Shown piece after piece: positions 6,362 through 6,948 of a stretch of DNA of 6,948 nt. The position numbers were made by a program, and so were the translations under genes. The stretch's first letter is position 1. Every line of letters begins with the position of its first letter. A model generated the notes under the pieces. It was not told the origin of the DNA and searched no databases. It saw nothing but the letters and a program-made list of their open reading frames with translations. Location: positions 1 to 6,948 of the forward strand of contig WJKA01000060.1 of assembly GCA_014729375.1 (NCBI GenBank). Direction: 5' to 3'. The stretch is from Chitinivibrionales bacterium. GTDB lineage: Bacteria > Fibrobacterota > Chitinivibrionia > Chitinivibrionales > WJKA01.

Positions 6362-6948
6362 TTAATCTCGCAATTTGAAGGCTACAAACCGGTTACTTCC
6401 CCCGCGTTCTATGAGAAACATAACCGAATCTCCTTCTTTGAGTCCTCTGGTAAGCTTTTTAAATTCCTTTGCACTTGAAACGGTTGCCGCTTTCCTTCCC
6501 TTAATACGAATTTCTTTGATCACATCGCCGGGCCTGATTCCTTCTCGTGCGGCTTGTGAATATCTGTCAATTTCGACGACGACAACACCATCGGTGGATT
6601 TGCCAATCGAGAACTTGCTTCGAAGGTCATCATTAATATCGCTTACTTTGATGCCGAGCGTCTTTGTTTCATCGACCTCGGCGCCGCTGTCACCCATCTC
6701 CTCCTCTTCTGCTATTTTTTTGACCTCTTTTTCATCCCGGTCACCAAGTCTTGCTTTAATGACTTTTCTGCCGCCGCCCCGAATTATTTCAATCGGCACC
6801 TGTTTGCCCGGATTAATACTGGCAACAGTGTTTCTGAGTTCGTTTACATTTTCAACCCGGACACCATCAATGGAAATGATTACATCTCCGGCTTTTATTC
6901 CGGCCTTTTCCGCTGGCTGTCCCTTGAAAACGTCTGCTATCAGCACAC
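6362..6948 (-). CDS. HtrA/Deg-like protein, C-terminal two-PDZ part (5' end beyond window)
   Basis: The visible 195 codons are two PDZ domains, as in the C-terminal half of periplasmic HtrA serine proteases (DegP/DegQ), which degrade or hold misfolded envelope proteins. The frame stays open to the window edge. The GTG at 6946 lies inside the PDZ carboxylate-binding motif (VLIADVFKGQPAEKAGI) and is therefore an internal Val, not a start. PDZ1 covers residues about 1-68, with AGIKAGDVIISIDGVRV. A charged, Glu-rich linker (about 69-93, with EEEEMGDSG) follows. PDZ2 covers about 95-194, with LGIKVSDINDDLRSKF, DGVVVVEID and AREGIRPGDVIKEI. The order and the 'L-G-[I/L]-x-V-x-x-[I/L]' opening of PDZ2 fit Deg proteins well. 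The protease domain and its His-Asp-Ser triad lie outside the window, so protease activity is inferred. Other multi-PDZ proteins remain possible. A terminator follows, separating it from the lipoprotein gene. Confidence 0.85.
   Translation of the reverse strand, partial: VLIADVFKGQPAEKAGIKAGDVIISIDGVRVENVNELRNTVASINPGKQVPIEIIRGGGRKVIKARLGDRDEKEVKKIAEEEEMGDSGAEVDETKTLGIKVSDINDDLRSKFSIGKSTDGVVVVEIDRYSQAAREGIRPGDVIKEIRIKGRKAATVSSAKEFKKLTRGLKEGDSVMFLIERGGSNRFVAFKLRD

Noticed and set aside
6944..6946. GTG at 6946 as the start of the PDZ gene
   Set aside because: It falls in the ligand-binding strand of PDZ1, so a protein starting there would lack a signal peptide and part of the domain. It is an internal Val of a longer gene.

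Overview
The window looks like an ordinary chromosomal segment of a Gram-negative bacterium, most likely an uncultured member of the FCB (Fibrobacterota/Chlorobiota/Bacteroidota) superphylum. Three things suggest this. A long C-terminal part of SprA, the outer-membrane translocon of the type IX secretion system, is present. A predicted lipoprotein and an HtrA-type periplasmic PDZ protein imply an outer membrane. Base composition is roughly balanced, and no Bacteroidota-style promoter motif (TAnnTTTG) stands out. A phylum cannot be fixed from this sequence alone.

Layout. Positions 1-5232 read rightward: sprA (5' end outside the window), an RNase E/G-family ribonuclease starting 13 nt after the sprA stop, then rplU (L21) and rpmA (L27) 20 nt apart. 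A 94-nt gap with a possible promoter separates the ribonuclease from rplU. The block ends at a strong hairpin (5253-5285) with A and T tracts on opposite sides, so it can terminate transcription from both directions. Positions 5306-6948 read leftward: an unassigned lipoprotein with its own candidate promoter and a Shine-Dalgarno that favours an internal ATG. Upstream of it lies the C-terminal, two-PDZ part of an HtrA/Deg-like protein, closed by its own strong terminator (6297-6330). Each leftward gene therefore appears to be a separate transcription unit.

How the genes relate. The rng-rplU-rpmA order is a common housekeeping arrangement (RNA processing plus large-subunit proteins). The unusual neighbour is sprA, which is tightly coupled to the ribonuclease. 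The lipoprotein and the HtrA-like protein are both envelope proteins, but nothing shows that they work together.

There is no tRNA, rRNA, CRISPR array, insertion sequence or other mobile element, and no intergenic stretch exceeds 300 bases. I see no clearly novel multi-gene system. The most worthwhile leads are the divergent SprA, its coupling to the RNase gene, and the unrecognised lipoprotein with the structured DNA in front of it.
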